Positions 26,748 to 36,573 of a stretch of DNA of 64,000 nt are shown here, one piece after another; within the stretch, counting starts at the first letter, position 1; each line of letters begins with the position of its first letter. The notes under the pieces are model-generated. The model was not told where the DNA came from, searched no databases, and worked only from the letters and a program-made list of their open reading frames with translations. The DNA is taken from NCBI RefSeq assembly GCF_002706745.1, contig NZ_CP017702.1, forward strand, positions 1 through 64,000, in the 5' to 3' direction. Source of the DNA: Companilactobacillus farciminis KCTC 3681 = DSM 20184 (lineage in GTDB: Bacteria; Bacillota; Bacilli; Lactobacillales; Lactobacillaceae). A program made the translations under genes and the position numbers.

Positions 26748-28480
26748 TGATAGATAAGCGATTATTTCGCTTACCTGGAACAAAAAAACTTCTTCTAATG
26801 CTTGCAGGATTAACTCTCTTGCAAGCATTTGTTGTTTTATTCCAAGGTAAGTATTTAGCAGAAGCACTCGTAAATTCGTGGGAACAAAAACCACTGCAAA
26901 CCATCATCGATCCGATGGTCTTATTTGCGGCGTCTTTCGTCTTGCGACATTTATTCAATTTAATTAATACTAAAATCGTCGAAAAATTTGCCAGCAAGAC
27001 GTCCGAAGATATCAGAGGACGTTTGCTCGACAAAGTTTACAATGCTGGTCCGGAGATGATTTCTGAGGAAGGAACCGGTAACTTAGTTACTTCTTCTCTA
27101 GATGGTATCGACTTGGTCGAAAATTACTTCAAATTGATTTTTACTAAATTGATGAACATGTCGATCATTCCACCAGTTTTGTTGATTTATATTTATATGC
27201 AAAATATTGCTTCCGGAATAACTTTGACCATCATCGTGCCACTAGTTATTTTATTTATGATCATCTTAGGTCTTGCTGCTCAAGCCAAAGCAGATGCTCA
27301 ATACAAGCAATATACGATTCTTTCCAATCACTTCTTAGATGCCTTGCGAGGTTTACCAACGTTAAAAATGTTGGGGCTAAGTAAACGCTATGCTAAAAAT
27401 ATCTATACGGTCAGTGATGAGTACCGTAGAAGAACGATGAATACGCTCAGAATTGCCATCTTATCGACTTTTGCTCTCGATTGGTTAACTACCTTAGGAA
27501 TCGCTATTTTGGCCGTCTTCCTAGGTTTAGGGCTCATTAACAACAGTTTTCCACTCTTCCCTGCTTTAGTCACTTTGATTTTGGCTCCAGAATATTTCTT
27601 ACCTTTGCGAGATTTCTCTAACGATTATCACGCTACTCTAAACGGTAAAAACGCCTTGAATTCTATTTTTGAAATTTTGGAACGTCCAGACACCAAAGAA
27701 TCTGATCAATTAAAAGATTTCACTTGGGATAAAGACTCTACCGTTACAATCAATAACCTACAATTCACTTACCAAGGTGTTGGTAACGATGCGGTCAGTC
27801 TCGATATCGATAAATTAAGATTAAATGGTTACCAAAAAATCGGTGTCATCGGTAAATCCGGTTCTGGTAAAACGACTCTGATCAGAACCATTGGTGGCTT
27901 CCTAGTTCCTAATCAAGCTGACATTCAAATCAACCACCAAAAGGTTCCTAATTTTAAGCAAGAAAATTGGCAAAAGAAGCTTACGTTCTTACCCCAATCA
28001 CCTTATTTATTCGCCGGTTCAATTGCCGAAAACATTGCCTTTTATCGTCCTAAAGCTTCATTAGATGAAATTAAACATGCGGCCGACCAAGCTGGTTTGC
28101 AAGAATTCATCGATACCTTAACTGACGGCTATCAAACTAAAATCGGTGAAGGCGGACGTGGAATTTCTGGTGGTCAGCAACAACGTATCATGTTAGCTCG
28201 TGCTTTCTTAGCTGATGATCGTCACGTCTTAATCTTTGATGAACCAACAGCTCACCTAGATATCGAAACCGAGTACGCTTTGAAGAAGCCGATGGAAAAA
28301 TTATTCCAAAATCATTTGGTAATTTTTGCAACGCATAGATTGCACTGGATCAAAGAAATGGATTATGTCATCGTTATGGATAACGGTACTATTGTTGAAC
28401 AAGGTACGCCAGAACAGCTCCACAGCCATAACGGTGCCTTCACAAAATTAATCAAGAATATGCGAGGTGATCAACTATGA
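26747..28480 (+). CDS. cydD: heterodimeric ABC exporter subunit CydD
   Basis: CydDC is an ABC exporter required for assembly of cytochrome bd (glutathione/cysteine or heme transport has been proposed for it). Residues 1-310 form the membrane domain. The nucleotide-binding domain has the Walker A GKSGSGKTTLI near residue 370, the Q-loop LPQSPYLFAGSI, the signature ISGGQQQRIMLARA and the Walker B VLIFDEPTAHLD. The start is the ATG sharing a base with the cydB stop (TAATG). A longer frame reaches into cydB but is unlikely. Confidence 0.95.
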   Translation: MIDKRLFRLPGTKKLLLMLAGLTLLQAFVVLFQGKYLAEALVNSWEQKPLQTIIDPMVLFAASFVLRHLFNLINTKIVEKFASKTSEDIRGRLLDKVYNAGPEMISEEGTGNLVTSSLDGIDLVENYFKLIFTKLMNMSIIPPVLLIYIYMQNIASGITLTIIVPLVILFMIILGLAAQAKADAQYKQYTILSNHFLDALRGLPTLKMLGLSKRYAKNIYTVSDEYRRRTMNTLRIAILSTFALDWLTTLGIAILAVFLGLGLINNSFPLFPALVTLILAPEYFLPLRDFSNDYHATLNGKNALNSIFEILERPDTKESDQLKDFTWDKDSTVTINNLQFTYQGVGNDAVSLDIDKLRLNGYQKIGVIGKSGSGKTTLIRTIGGFLVPNQADIQINHQKVPNFKQENWQKKLTFLPQSPYLFAGSIAENIAFYRPKASLDEIKHAADQAGLQEFIDTLTDGYQTKIGEGGRGISGGQQQRIMLARAFLADDRHVLIFDEPTAHLDIETEYALKKPMEKLFQNHLVIFATHRLHWIKEMDYVIVMDNGTIVEQGTPEQLHSHNGAFTKLIKNMRGDQL

Positions 28481-30216
28481 ATTTCTTTAAAACATTCAAG
28501 CATGATACTTGGGTCAAACCTTATATCAAACAATATAAAGGTCTGTTGATCACTGCTTTAACATTGGGCTTATTGACGTCATTTTGTGCCGGTGCTTTGA
28601 TGTTTACTTCTGGCTATACAATTGATAAAGCTGCTACACATCCAGTCAATATTCTTTTGATTTACGTACCTATCCTTTTAACGAGAGCCTTTGGTATTGG
28701 TCGTCCTGTTTTCAAATACGTGGAACGATTAAAGAGTCACAACTGGGTTTTAAGAGTTACATCTGATTTAAGAACTCGACTTTATAAAACCTTGGAAAGT
28801 GACGCTTCATTTTTCAATGAACATCATAAAACTGGCGACATCATGGGTTTGTTGTCAGAAGATATTTCCCATTTACAAAACCTTTATTTAAGAACTATTT
28901 TTCCAGCTGTTATCGGTTACTTATTGACCATCATCGGCTCGCTTGCCTTAGGAATCTTCAATCCTGCTTTTGGATTCTTCGTCTTCCTGTTGCTTTTTAT
29001 TGAAGTATTCCTAGTACCGCTATTTTCAGTCTCGATTGAAAGTGCTCGCCGGGCTTATCAAAAAGAGGTCAAAAGTGACCTTTATGTTCAACTAACTGAC
29101 AATATTTTAGGCGTCGATGATTGGATCATTTCTGGTCGTAAAGATGATTTTAGAAACCTAACCTCAGAAAATATTCATAATCTTGACCAATCACAGTTAA
29201 AATCAAAGGCTTTTCGTCGCAATCGTGACTTTGGTTTACAGTTGATTTTCGCTGCTTTAGCAATCTGTTTCTTGATTTTTACTAACTTAACGATGACTAA
29301 CGGCCAAGAACAAGCCAACTTCGTTTCTGCGGTCGTCTTGGCTATCTTTCCACTCTCAGATGCCATTATCCCTGTCAGTCAAGGGTTTGAAGAATGGCCC
29401 CTCTATAAGGACTCCATTCAACGTCTAAATACCATTAAACCAGTCAAGAGTAATTTGCCTGCTCAGATTGATTTAGCTCCTAACGACTTTAAGAGTTTGA
29501 CATTAAACAACGTATCTTTCGAATATGATACCGACTCACCAATCTTGATTAAAAACTTTTCGCAAACGATTCATAAAGGAGAAAAATTAGCACTTTTAGG
29601 TCCAAGTGGAATCGGTAAAACAACAGTATTGCAATTGATCCTAGGAGATCTGACGCCAACCGCTGGTCAAATTAAGATTAACGATTACGATATTGCTCAA
29701 GTTCAAGAGCATCGTCAAAAACTATTCTCTGTCTTGAATCAGAAGCCGTTTCTCTTCAACACTACGTTGATGAATAACGTTAGATTAGGAAATGAAGGCA
29801 AATCTGATGTCGAAGTCAAACAAGCCTTAGAACGCGTTGGTTTAAAAGATTTGGTCGAATCATTGCCCGATAAATACAACACACTAGTCGGTGAAAACGG
29901 CTCAAGATTTTCCGGTGGCGAACAAGAAAGAATCGCTTTAGCCAGAATCCTATTACAAGATGCTCCTATCGTCTTGCTTGATGAACCAACGGTTGGACTT
30001 GACCCCATTACAGAAAATGACTTATTAGAAACCTTCTTCTCCGTTTTAAAGGACAAAACTATCATTTGGGTAACTCATCACTTGCAAGGAGTTAATCACG
30101 TTGACAAGGTAGTCTTTATGAATAGTGAAGAGATTGAAATGCAGGGTGCTCCTAAAGACCTTTATCAATCAAATAAACATTTCAAAGAGCTCTATCAAAT
30201 GGACCAAGGATTATAA
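28477..30216 (+). CDS. cydC: heterodimeric ABC exporter subunit CydC
   Basis: This is the partner of CydD. The membrane domain covers residues 1-320, with the substrate-side motif FGIGRPVFKYVERL. The ATPase domain has GPSGIGKTTVLQL near residue 370, NQKPFLFNTTL, the signature FSGGEQERIALARI and IVLLDEPTVGLDP. The start overlaps cydD by four bases. A perfect terminator follows at 30235-30266. The operon order A-B-D-C is that of other lactobacilli and bacilli. Confidence 0.95.
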   Translation: MNFFKTFKHDTWVKPYIKQYKGLLITALTLGLLTSFCAGALMFTSGYTIDKAATHPVNILLIYVPILLTRAFGIGRPVFKYVERLKSHNWVLRVTSDLRTRLYKTLESDASFFNEHHKTGDIMGLLSEDISHLQNLYLRTIFPAVIGYLLTIIGSLALGIFNPAFGFFVFLLLFIEVFLVPLFSVSIESARRAYQKEVKSDLYVQLTDNILGVDDWIISGRKDDFRNLTSENIHNLDQSQLKSKAFRRNRDFGLQLIFAALAICFLIFTNLTMTNGQEQANFVSAVVLAIFPLSDAIIPVSQGFEEWPLYKDSIQRLNTIKPVKSNLPAQIDLAPNDFKSLTLNNVSFEYDTDSPILIKNFSQTIHKGEKLALLGPSGIGKTTVLQLILGDLTPTAGQIKINDYDIAQVQEHRQKLFSVLNQKPFLFNTTLMNNVRLGNEGKSDVEVKQALERVGLKDLVESLPDKYNTLVGENGSRFSGGEQERIALARILLQDAPIVLLDEPTVGLDPITENDLLETFFSVLKDKTIIWVTHHLQGVNHVDKVVFMNSEEIEMQGAPKDLYQSNKHFKELYQMDQGL

Positions 30217-30217
30217 G

Positions 30218-30227
30218 CGTTATAACG
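30218..30227. repeat. iterated palindrome CGTTATAACG, copy 5
   Basis: The perfect palindrome lies one base after the cydC stop and just before the shared terminator, between convergent genes. Confidence 0.8.
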
Positions 30228-30234
30228 ACATAAT

Positions 30235-30266
30235 AAAAAGGATATGCCGAGTGGCATATCCTTTTT
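30235..30266. terminator. bidirectional terminator between cydC and polyprenyl synthase
   Basis: A perfect 14-bp hairpin AAAAAGGATATGCC/GGCATATCCTTTTT with a four-base loop. Confidence 0.92.
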
Positions 30267-31236
30267 ATTTGATTCGATTGCTTAATTTTTTAACAACATT
30301 TTTTAAAATAACTTGATTATGATTCTTAGGTAATTTTTCAATCTCTAGAACGGCTCGATCAGTAAATTCACGAGCAATTCTTTTAGCTTGATCCAAATAA
30401 CCATCGTCTAAAACTATTTGTGTAGCCACATTATCATCTTCATCACTCAAATGATCCTTCGACAAGACAGCGACTAGCTTTTGATTCTTAGCTTCTAAAC
30501 CTAAGATATAAGGCAACGAATAGACGCCATTTTTCAAATCTTCATGGACTGGCTTACCAGTTTGAGAAGTCGAACTGAAGTCCAAAATATCATCAATAAT
30601 CTGAAAAGCCATTCCAATATCATGACCAATATTTTGGCAGCGTTCAATAACTTCTTGACTACTGTCACCAACGATTGCACCCATCTTGGCACTGAGACTG
30701 AATAATTCGGCAGTTTTTCCGGAAATTTCTTTAAAGTACATATCGGTAGTAGCGTCGACATTGAAATTAATCAACATTTGATCTAATTCTCCGACTAGAA
30801 TTTTCTTCATACTCAGGGCATTCAACAAAATATCCGTGTTATGCTGCAAGTTTCTTGAAATCAATTCAAAGTAAAGCGTAAATAAATAATCCCCAGCATA
30901 TATCGCGTTTCTACGGCCGTACTTCGTATGAACCGTAGGACGACTACGACGTAATGGCGAATCATCGATTACATCATCGTGAATCAAAGTCGCCACGTGC
31001 AAAATCTCGATCGAAGCTGCCAAAGGAATCAATTCTTGCGTCGTTTTTTTAGTAGTTCCAAAATCACTGAACAGCAAGAAAAATGCCGGACGCAACATCT
31101 TCCCGCCTGAAGTTAAATCGACAATCATTTTACTAATATCTAGATTTTGAATCTTAACTTCTTGGTGAATGAAATCAGTCGTTAGATCCAATTTTTTCCC
31201 TAATTTAGGGTAACTTTTCCAAATTGAGTTCGCCAT
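30265..31236 (-). CDS. polyprenyl (heptaprenyl-type) diphosphate synthase
   Basis: This enzyme is a trans-isoprenyl diphosphate synthase that makes the side chain of menaquinone. The first Asp-rich motif is HDDVIDDSPLRRSRPT near residue 80 and the second is FQIIDDILDFSSTSQTGKP near residue 205. Length (about 323) fits HepT/IspB. I take MANSIWKSYP as the start because related enzymes begin with a similar SIW block; an ATG four codons earlier is possible and neither has a clear ribosome site. It is divergent from menA by 85 bp, so both probably serve menaquinone formation for cytochrome bd. Confidence 0.9.
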   Translation of the reverse strand: MANSIWKSYPKLGKKLDLTTDFIHQEVKIQNLDISKMIVDLTSGGKMLRPAFFLLFSDFGTTKKTTQELIPLAASIEILHVATLIHDDVIDDSPLRRSRPTVHTKYGRRNAIYAGDYLFTLYFELISRNLQHNTDILLNALSMKKILVGELDQMLINFNVDATTDMYFKEISGKTAELFSLSAKMGAIVGDSSQEVIERCQNIGHDIGMAFQIIDDILDFSSTSQTGKPVHEDLKNGVYSLPYILGLEAKNQKLVAVLSKDHLSDEDDNVATQIVLDDGYLDQAKRIAREFTDRAVLEIEKLPKNHNQVILKNVVKKLSNRIK

Positions 31237-31321
31237 ATAATTTCTCATACCCCTGTATTACTTTGTTGTAATCTAAAATAATTCTATAATAGAACCTATC
31301 AAATCCAAAGGACTGATTTTA

Positions 31322-32233
31322 TTGAAACCATCTGTTTTTTTCGAACTAGTTGAAATCAAAGCCAAAACGGCTAGCGTCTTTCCATTCTTGATGGGGACGT
31401 TGTATTCATATTATCACTGGCACTCAATTAACGCTCTTGATTTGGTCTTATTTTTTATCGCAATGTTTTTATTCAATATGGCAGTCGACATCAACGACAA
31501 TTACTGGGATTACAAAAATGCCACTGGTGACGACTTCCGCCAGAAGACTAATGTCATCGGTGTCAACAATCTAAACATCCATCTAGTCGGCTGGCTCGAT
31601 TTTTCTTTTACCGTTATAGCGGCTATCATCGGTCTCTTCATCGTCTATCGAACTGGATTGCCCTTACTTTATTTAGGCCTATTTTCATTTGCCGTCGGCT
31701 TCTGTTACGCTGGCGGACCTTTTCCTATTAACCGTGGACCTTTAGGAGAGTTTTTCTCTGGTTTTACGATGGGTTACGTAATTTATTTGATTGCTATCTA
31801 CATTAACGTCGTCAACAATCCACTCGTAGAACTGAACTTTAAGTTCTATGGCGATGCCTTACTATCATCGCTTCTGACCGTCTTTGCGATTTCTAATCTC
31901 TTATTAGCTAATAACATCGCTGACCAAAAAGAAGATGTCGGACTAGGTAGAAAAACTCTAGTTTATTATCTTGGCAAAAACAATTCGATTTTCATCCTAA
32001 AATGGCTCTATATCCTAGGTTACTTAGCATTATTCTGTTCTGTTTTACTAGGCTTGTTGCCAAAACTAATGTTGTTGACCTTCCTAATTGCTCCGTTGGT
32101 ATATAAAAATGCCAAAGCCTTCAGCAATAATCCAATCAAAAAGAAAACTTTCCCATTGATCATCAAAAACCTCTTGCTGATAACTTTGACACAGACGGTT
32201 ACATTTATTTTAGGTGTTATTTTTAAGCTCTAA
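31322..32233 (+). CDS. menA: 1,4-dihydroxy-2-naphthoate polyprenyltransferase (MenA family)
   Basis: This UbiA-family membrane enzyme attaches the polyprenyl chain to DHNA. The 303-residue protein has eight or nine helices. The first Asp motif is NMAVDINDNYWDYKNATGDD at residues 55-74 and the second is NNIADQKEDVGLGRKTL near residue 198. The start is a TTG with AAGGAC upstream. The stop overlaps the end of the convergent second acetate kinase by 11 bp. No menB-F genes are nearby, so DHNA is either imported or made elsewhere. Confidence 0.92.
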   Translation: MKPSVFFELVEIKAKTASVFPFLMGTLYSYYHWHSINALDLVLFFIAMFLFNMAVDINDNYWDYKNATGDDFRQKTNVIGVNNLNIHLVGWLDFSFTVIAAIIGLFIVYRTGLPLLYLGLFSFAVGFCYAGGPFPINRGPLGEFFSGFTMGYVIYLIAIYINVVNNPLVELNFKFYGDALLSSLLTVFAISNLLLANNIADQKEDVGLGRKTLVYYLGKNNSIFILKWLYILGYLALFCSVLLGLLPKLMLLTFLIAPLVYKNAKAFSNNPIKKKTFPLIIKNLLLITLTQTVTFILGVIFKL

Positions 32234-33428
32234 ATCCATCCAATAATCTAGCAAAATCATAAGTATCTTGCGCAATCATTAACTCTTCGTTCGTTGGGAT
32301 CGTATAGGCAGCAATCGTTGAATCATCAGTTGTAATCTTGATTTCTTTACCTCTGACGTGATTATTCTCGTCGTCGATCTTCAAGCCCATGAATTCAAGG
32401 CCACTCATAATATCTTCACGAACTTCACTAGAATTCTCACCAACTCCGGCAGTGAAAGCTATGACGTCCACTCCACCCATTTCAGCGATATATGAACCGA
32501 TGAACTTCAAAATTCGATTACGATACATTTCCAAGGCTAATTTAGCACGTTGGTTAGTATCTTCGTTGGCTTCAATATCACGCATATCAGGTGAAATACC
32601 AGAGATACCTAACAAGCCTGACTTGTGATTCAAGATATCAATCATGTCGTTAATGTCAGTCAAACCGAGTTTTCTCATCAAGTATGGCAAGATTGAGAAG
32701 TCAATGTCACCACTTCTAGAGCTCATCATGATACCTGCTAATGGCGTGAAGCCCATCGAAATATCGAAAGCTTTGCCATGTTTGATAGCACTAATAGAAG
32801 CACCACTACCTAGATGAAGGACGATAACATTTTTGTCTTGAATACCGCCATCGACGATTTTATCCAAACGTTGAGCGATATAACGGTGACTAGTTCCGTG
32901 AGCTCCATAACGACGTACGTGATACTTCTTGTAGTCATCCATATCAACACTGTAAAGATAATTCATTTTGGGAATATCGACAAAGAATGAGGTATCAAAG
33001 ACAGCTACTTGAATTGCCCTAGGGACCAATTTTTTGAAGACGTCGATGTAATAAGCTTCCACTTTGTTGTGCAATGGAGCGTATTCTGACAAGTCCATAA
33101 TTTTTTGCAAGTTTTCATCGGTCACGATGGCTGACTTCTTGAAGTCTTCCCCTCCAGCAACCACACGATGACCAAAGGCTACAATATCTTCGTATCTTTG
33201 GATAATATCCATATCCTTTAGAGCATCAAGAACTGCTAATACGGCGACATCATTAGATTCGATAGCTTTTTCTTCTTCAACTTTTTTACCGTTGTACTTC
33301 AATTTAAAAATAGCTTTGGGACTGCCCAGACGGTCGATCATACCTGAAGCAATCGTTACTTTTTCAGGCATTTCAAAAAGTTTCCACTTCAAAGTTGAAC
33401 TACCTGCATTTATAGCCATAATCTTCAT
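32223..33428 (-). CDS. ackA: acetate kinase (second of two)
   Basis: The 401-residue acetate kinase has AINAGSSTLKWKLFEMPEKV at the N-terminus, HRVVAGGEDF, RRYGAHGTSHRY, LHLGSGASISA and DISMGFTPLAGIMMSSRSGD. A likely important change is GIMMSSRSGD where the first copy has GVTMGTRAGD; the conserved Arg is retained. The sequence is more acidic and Met/Asp-rich than the copy at 16065. It is monocistronic; GGAGAG precedes the ATG. Confidence 0.94.
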   Translation of the reverse strand: MKIMAINAGSSTLKWKLFEMPEKVTIASGMIDRLGSPKAIFKLKYNGKKVEEEKAIESNDVAVLAVLDALKDMDIIQRYEDIVAFGHRVVAGGEDFKKSAIVTDENLQKIMDLSEYAPLHNKVEAYYIDVFKKLVPRAIQVAVFDTSFFVDIPKMNYLYSVDMDDYKKYHVRRYGAHGTSHRYIAQRLDKIVDGGIQDKNVIVLHLGSGASISAIKHGKAFDISMGFTPLAGIMMSSRSGDIDFSILPYLMRKLGLTDINDMIDILNHKSGLLGISGISPDMRDIEANEDTNQRAKLALEMYRNRILKFIGSYIAEMGGVDVIAFTAGVGENSSEVREDIMSGLEFMGLKIDDENNHVRGKEIKITTDDSTIAAYTIPTNEELMIAQDTYDFARLLDGFRA

Positions 33429-33553
33429 ACAAAAACTCTCCTTTTTTGGTCTAGGTTTACTCTTTAAATAGCTTTATACCAAACTTTACACTAATATAAA
33501 AAAATGCTACTCTTTAGTAACTATTATAAGTCTTTTTATGGGGGAATTCATTC

Positions 33554-35464
33554 GTGAAATTTTTAGACATGCTACGCAAAATTGATGAGAAACCAGAGCA
33601 AACTCCAAACCCTGCTCCCGATTCTCCTAAAAAGGACGAAAATCCTAGTCAAAGTACTGATCAAAAGGCCTCTACACCAGTAGCTGAGCCCGAAAAGAAA
33701 GAGGAAAATCTTCCTGTGTCAGTTCACGATAAACGCATCAATATCGAAGAACAAATGAATGACCTTTCACATCAATACGCTAAATTGAGAAATGATCTCA
33801 AAACTAATCTTTTCACTGAAAAAGATGAATTTGAAGCCAAAAAAGCTACTTTAGACAAATATCTAGAAACTCTCAAGCGCGATGAAAAAGAATCAAACGA
33901 AAAATTAGCTAATACGAAAGCACAAAACGATGATGCTGCTAAAGAACATCTCGCTAGCGTGAATGCTGATCGTAAAGAACAAGAAGAAAATCTTCAAAAA
34001 CTTCAATCAGAATTAAATGATCTCAACTCTGAAATCAACACTAAGACTGCCAAGTTAGAATCACTTCAAAGCGATTTAGCTAAGAATGAACAATCTGAAA
34101 CTGACATGTCTGATTCCATCAAAGAAGAAAAAGACTTACAAAAAATGATGGTTTTGATGGAGAAACAAAAGAACTCTATCAATACTCTCTATGATGAAAG
34201 AAAAGACCTCAAGGGTCAAATAAATAGTGTCCAAGAAACTATTACACAATTAAATGGTCAAGCAGATGACTTAAATAGCAATATTAGTCAAGTCAACTCT
34301 AAGATCAATGACCTTAAACAAAAAGCTAATGAAATCGACGACAAGATGAAGAGTGACCACAACTACCGTGTTGAAACTATCGGCGGTTTGGAACGTCACC
34401 TTCAAAGTCTAGCTGAAGAACATCAAAAGATTGATGGTGAGCTTGCTGAAGTCAACGACAATATTGCTTATATCACTAAATATATCAAAGATGTCTTCCA
34501 TTCAGCTTATTTGGTACGCGACGTTTACTTAGATAAAGATGAGGAATACTACGTGGCTGCTGACGATTTTGAATCCGATACAGCTAAGAACGATTTGTTC
34601 GGAATGGTTGATTACCTAGAAACTAAATTGCAAAAACCAGTTACAGTTGTTTCTACTTTCTACAACAATCACATTCATGACATTATCGATGCTAAAGCCA
34701 AAACTAGTCACTTGCCAATTCCTAATGTCGTTAATATCTTTGATCAACTTCAAACTAGTTCTAACCCAACTGACAAAAAGGTCGCAATTCCTGAAAATAC
34801 CGATTGGGTAACGAGAACTGACGTTGAATCTCAAGATACTTTCATTTATGACCAAAAACAAACGCTTCTAATGACTGTTGAATACTTTGACAAACTAATC
34901 GACCGTATTAATTACTACAAGAACGATCAAGTTGTTAAAACTAATATTTATAACGGCGATGGTCAATTATCATCTACTCAAAACTTCAACAAGAACAAAG
35001 AACTTTCAGAACAAAACTTCTATCGTACTGATGGTTCAATCGTTTTGACAGTTATCTTTGAAAAGAATCAAGCCGTAAGTTTCCAATTGTTCGATAAGAA
35101 TGGCTTGTTGGAACACGACTTCAACGAAAAATCTGAATTGATCACTTGGTGGTTGAAGAACATCACTCCAAATACTGAAAATGCTGTTTTTGTTGGTAAT
35201 AATTCTGATTTGCTTTACCAATTAATTATGAGTGTCAACAGCATTTCAAGCGATAATACAATTCGTCTACTTCAAGATGTTGTCAAAAACATCGATGCTG
35301 TAATTGATTTACTCGATAAACACAATGATATCAAGGATATCTTCGTACAAACAGACGATGATCTGCACGAAATCGAGAATAAGACAAACCGCGATATTAG
35401 TGTTAGTGTTATTAATACATCAAGCAATGGTATGTTGTCTCTTCCCGAATCATTAAAAATATAA
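33554..35464 (+). CDS. large coiled-coil protein with a C-terminal beta-rich domain, unknown function
   Basis: I do not recognise this 636-residue protein as a whole. Residues 18-60 are Pro/Lys/Glu-rich and disordered. Residues 60-300 are an almost unbroken coiled coil (heptads in LSHQYAKLRNDLKTNL and LQKLQSELNDLNSEINTKTA). Residues 305-636 form a globular part with YFDKLIDRINYYKNDQVVK, YNGDGQLSSTQNF and FYRTDGSIVLTVIFE. These repeated aromatic strand blocks recall the N-terminal beta-sheet of SecA2-associated glycosyltransferases (GtfA/GtfB, TagE-like). That link is inference. No signal peptide or membrane helix is seen, so it is cytosolic. A GT2 gene follows after a terminator. Confidence 0.7.
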   Translation: MKFLDMLRKIDEKPEQTPNPAPDSPKKDENPSQSTDQKASTPVAEPEKKEENLPVSVHDKRINIEEQMNDLSHQYAKLRNDLKTNLFTEKDEFEAKKATLDKYLETLKRDEKESNEKLANTKAQNDDAAKEHLASVNADRKEQEENLQKLQSELNDLNSEINTKTAKLESLQSDLAKNEQSETDMSDSIKEEKDLQKMMVLMEKQKNSINTLYDERKDLKGQINSVQETITQLNGQADDLNSNISQVNSKINDLKQKANEIDDKMKSDHNYRVETIGGLERHLQSLAEEHQKIDGELAEVNDNIAYITKYIKDVFHSAYLVRDVYLDKDEEYYVAADDFESDTAKNDLFGMVDYLETKLQKPVTVVSTFYNNHIHDIIDAKAKTSHLPIPNVVNIFDQLQTSSNPTDKKVAIPENTDWVTRTDVESQDTFIYDQKQTLLMTVEYFDKLIDRINYYKNDQVVKTNIYNGDGQLSSTQNFNKNKELSEQNFYRTDGSIVLTVIFEKNQAVSFQLFDKNGLLEHDFNEKSELITWWLKNITPNTENAVFVGNNSDLLYQLIMSVNSISSDNTIRLLQDVVKNIDAVIDLLDKHNDIKDIFVQTDDDLHEIENKTNRDISVSVINTSSNGMLSLPESLKI

Positions 35465-35473
35465 TTTATTTTT

Positions 35474-35500
35474 AAACGCTCATTGATGGGTGTTTTTTTA
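35474..35500 (+). terminator. terminator after the coiled-coil gene
   Basis: The stem AAACGCTCA/TGGGTGTTT (two G-U pairs, four-base loop) is followed by seven T in all. Confidence 0.65.
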
Positions 35501-35526
35501 TAATTACTGTGAAAGTGAAAAAGACT

Positions 35527-36459
35527 ATGAAAACTATATCTGTTATCGTTCCGTGTTTTAACGAACAAGAAACCATTAATATTTATTATGACGCCATGAC
35601 CAAGCTCAAGGAACAAACTAATAAATTCAAGCTGGAATATTGGTTTATCGATGATGGATCAAAGGATCGAACTTACTCAATCTTAAAAGATTTACAAAAA
35701 GCCCACAGTGATGAGGTTCACTTTATTTCCTTCTCACGTAACTTCGGTAAAGAATCAGCTTTATATGCTGGATTAAACGAAGTAACTGGTGATTATATCG
35801 CCGTTATGGATGTCGATCTTCAAGACCCACCAGAAATGTTGCCCGAAATGTTTGATTTGCTAGAAGATGGCGAATACGACTGTGTCGGAACAGCCAGAAT
35901 GGACCGTGAAGGCGAAAATAAAATCATCTCCTTCTTCTCTGATGGCTTTTACAAGGTCATCAACAAAATGTCCCAAACAAAAATCATCCCTGGAGCTAGA
36001 GATTATCGCCTGATGACTCGCCAAATGGTTGAAGCTATCAAATCAATGACTGAATACAATCGTTTCTCCAAAGGTATCTTCAGTTGGGTCGGATTCAAGA
36101 CTAAGTACTTACCTTACAAGAATCGTGAACGTTCAGCTGGTTCAACTTCCTGGAATTTCTGGAAATTATTCAAATACGCTATCACTGGTATCGTTGATTT
36201 CTCAGAAGGACCTTTGATGTTTGCCACGTGGATGGGAACCTTCTTCTCAATCGTTTCAGTTATCGGTATCATTGCAGTATTTATTCGGAAATTAATTTAT
36301 CCACTAAGTAGCGTTGGTGGCTGGGCCTCAATGGTCTCAATTATTTTATTCATCGGTGGAATTCAACTTCTCAGTATCGGTATTTTAGGTGAATATATCG
36401 GTAAAATTTTCTTGGAAGTTAAAAAGCGCCCTATCTATATCGTTAAAGATAAAAAATAA
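35527..36459 (+). CDS. GT2 polyprenyl-phosphate glycosyltransferase (CsbB/GtrB type)
   Basis: Residues 1-225 form a GT-A catalytic domain: SVIVPCFNEQETI, FIDDGSKDRTY, SRNFGKESALYAGLN and the metal-binding DVDLQDPPE. Residues 230-310 have two membrane helices, as in GtrB/CsbB enzymes that load a sugar on undecaprenyl phosphate for wall or teichoic acid decoration. No flippase (GtrA-like) or polymer transferase gene is adjacent. The start at ATG 35527 is preferred over an upstream GTG by homology to the family start; the ribosome site is weak. Confidence 0.9.
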   Translation: MKTISVIVPCFNEQETINIYYDAMTKLKEQTNKFKLEYWFIDDGSKDRTYSILKDLQKAHSDEVHFISFSRNFGKESALYAGLNEVTGDYIAVMDVDLQDPPEMLPEMFDLLEDGEYDCVGTARMDREGENKIISFFSDGFYKVINKMSQTKIIPGARDYRLMTRQMVEAIKSMTEYNRFSKGIFSWVGFKTKYLPYKNRERSAGSTSWNFWKLFKYAITGIVDFSEGPLMFATWMGTFFSIVSVIGIIAVFIRKLIYPLSSVGGWASMVSIILFIGGIQLLSIGILGEYIGKIFLEVKKRPIYIVKDKK

Positions 36460-36460
36460 C

Positions 36461-36505
36461 AGCAGGATATTATCGGAGCAATTCGATAAACGTCCTGCTT
36501 TTTTC
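36461..36505 (+). terminator. terminator after the GT2 gene
   Basis: The outer stem AGCAGGA/TCCTGCT and an inner stem TATCG/CGATA are followed by six T. Confidence 0.8.
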
Positions 36506-36573
36506 TTATCTTGTGATAAACGAGTTATATTAATATATAATGTATAGGAATAGAACAAGGGACGGACAGGAAT

